From Kangiella taiwanensis (GTDB lineage: Bacteria; Pseudomonadota; Gammaproteobacteria; Enterobacterales; Kangiellaceae), in the NCBI RefSeq assembly GCF_020005165.1, contig NZ_JAHCLT010000002.1, positions 434,001 through 498,000 of the forward strand: 64,000 nt of DNA, in the 5' to 3' direction. This document shows, piece by piece, positions 63,579 through 64,000 of this stretch (position 1 is its first letter; every line of letters begins with the position of its first letter). The translations under genes were made by a program, and so were the position numbers. The notes under the pieces are model-generated. The model was not told the origin of the DNA, made no database searches, and saw only the letters and a program-made list of their open reading frames with translations.

Positions 63579-64000
63579 CTATAGAATCGTTCGACGAATA
63601 TCCGCTAACATTTTGCCCAGATGAACAATAAACCTTGCTGCCACAGCGCCATCAATCACACGGTGGTCGTACGACAACGACATTGGCAACATCATGCGCG
63701 GCTCAAAGTCCTTACCATTCCATACCGGCTTAACCTGATTCCGTGACAAGCCTAGAATCGCAACATCTGGCCAATTAACGATTGGCGTAAACGAAGTACC
63801 ACCAATACCTCCCAGAGACGATATCGTCATTGAGCTGCCCTGCATATCTTTCGCAGTGAGCTTTTTGTCACGAGCTTTTTCTGACATTTCACCCAACTCA
63901 GTTGCCAGTTCGTAGACGGACTTTTTATCGACGTCACGAATCACTGGCACCACCAAACCGTCTGGCGTATCGACCGCGACACCAATATTGAAGTATTTTT
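63579..64000 (-). CDS. aceF: Dihydrolipoamide acetyltransferase AceF, C-terminal part
   Basis: Partial gene: the coding frame runs off the right edge of the window ([19 protein letters not shown] continues upstream), leaving about the last 140 residues of the catalytic domain. The acetyltransferase active site [10 protein letters not shown] (HxxxDG) is present, as are [24 protein letters not shown] and the typical C-terminus ending DIRRTIL. It is the E2 core of pyruvate dehydrogenase, upstream of lpdA. Confidence 0.96.
   Translation of the reverse strand, partial: KYFNIGVAVDTPDGLVVPVIRDVDKKSVYELATELGEMSEKARDKKLTAKDMQGSSMTISSLGGIGGTSFTPIVNWPDVAILGLSRNQVKPVWNGKDFEPRMMLPMSLSYDHRVIDGAVAARFIVHLGKMLADIRRTIL

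Noticed and set aside
1-64000. Mobile elements, prophage or genomic island boundaries
   Set aside because: No transposase, integrase, tRNA attachment site or phage gene was recognised, and gene order is largely ancestral.

Overview
The window reads as a chromosomal segment of a marine gammaproteobacterium with moderate-to-low GC. Gene orders shared with Escherichia coli and Pseudomonas include rpoE divergent from nadB, rseA/rseC/mucD, sdhE-ygfX divergent from ygfZ, fabA-fabB, prfB-lysS and aceF-lpdA. The abundance of secreted peptidases (three subtilases, two DUF885 lipoproteins, one M13 and one S9 peptidase) suggests a peptide-scavenging organism such as Kangiella. That genus assignment is inference, not a search result. 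No tRNA, rRNA, CRISPR array, transposase, integrase or prophage gene was recognised.

Layout. 1-4.0 kb: envelope-stress locus on the minus strand (rpoE, rseA, rseC, mucD; no rseB) with a near-consensus sigma-E promoter and an rseD-like leader frame. 4.0-8.1 kb: nadB, the ygfX/sdhE pair, ygfZ and a secreted thioredoxin-fold protein. 8.2-14.3 kb: secreted hydrolases (DUF885 lipoprotein, subtilase plus lipoprotein, divergent membrane subtilase). 14.3-19.5 kb: fabAB behind a palindromic operator candidate, a DUF3081-like protein, lysS and prfB with the programmed +1 frameshift. 19.5-22.4 kb: thioesterase-like protein and a second DUF885 lipoprotein. 22.5-30.9 kb: a compact minus-strand run, alkB-like, acuI-like, AddB-like, AddA-like, GNAT, that looks like a DNA-repair operon. 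31-35.4 kb: POT peptide transporter, queF, rlmM and a small methyltransferase.

35.9-46.0 kb: the most system-like part. A 1770-residue GlyGly-CTERM subtilase is divergent from a plus-strand cassette encoding a MipA/OmpV outer-membrane protein, a small DUF3019-like periplasmic protein, an OmpR-type response regulator and a histidine kinase. The shared intergenic region carries two exact copies of an 18-bp sequence, each a tandem 10-bp direct repeat, which is the geometry OmpR/PhoB-family regulators bind. A fused SpmA/SpmB-like membrane protein follows. 46.1-50.1 kb: two secreted DUF11 proteins that stop at the same point of the domain, with a small secreted protein between them. 50.3-64.0 kb: ttcA, a thioesterase, an M13 peptidase lipoprotein, metE under a MetJ box array, a sorbosone-dehydrogenase-like beta-propeller, dipeptidyl peptidase IV, an EamA transporter, a small lipoprotein, lpdA and the 3' end of aceF.

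Non-coding structure worth attention: a family of about 60-bp palindromic repeats with covarying stems (18291-18351, 19813-19872, with more diverged relatives elsewhere), the sigma-E promoter, the fabA palindrome, the MetJ operator and the TTTGTACGAA repeat array. How the genes work together: secreted peptidases feed peptides to the POT transporter, and envelope stress is handled by sigma-E and MucD. The two-component cassette probably controls its own outer-membrane protein and the giant protease.
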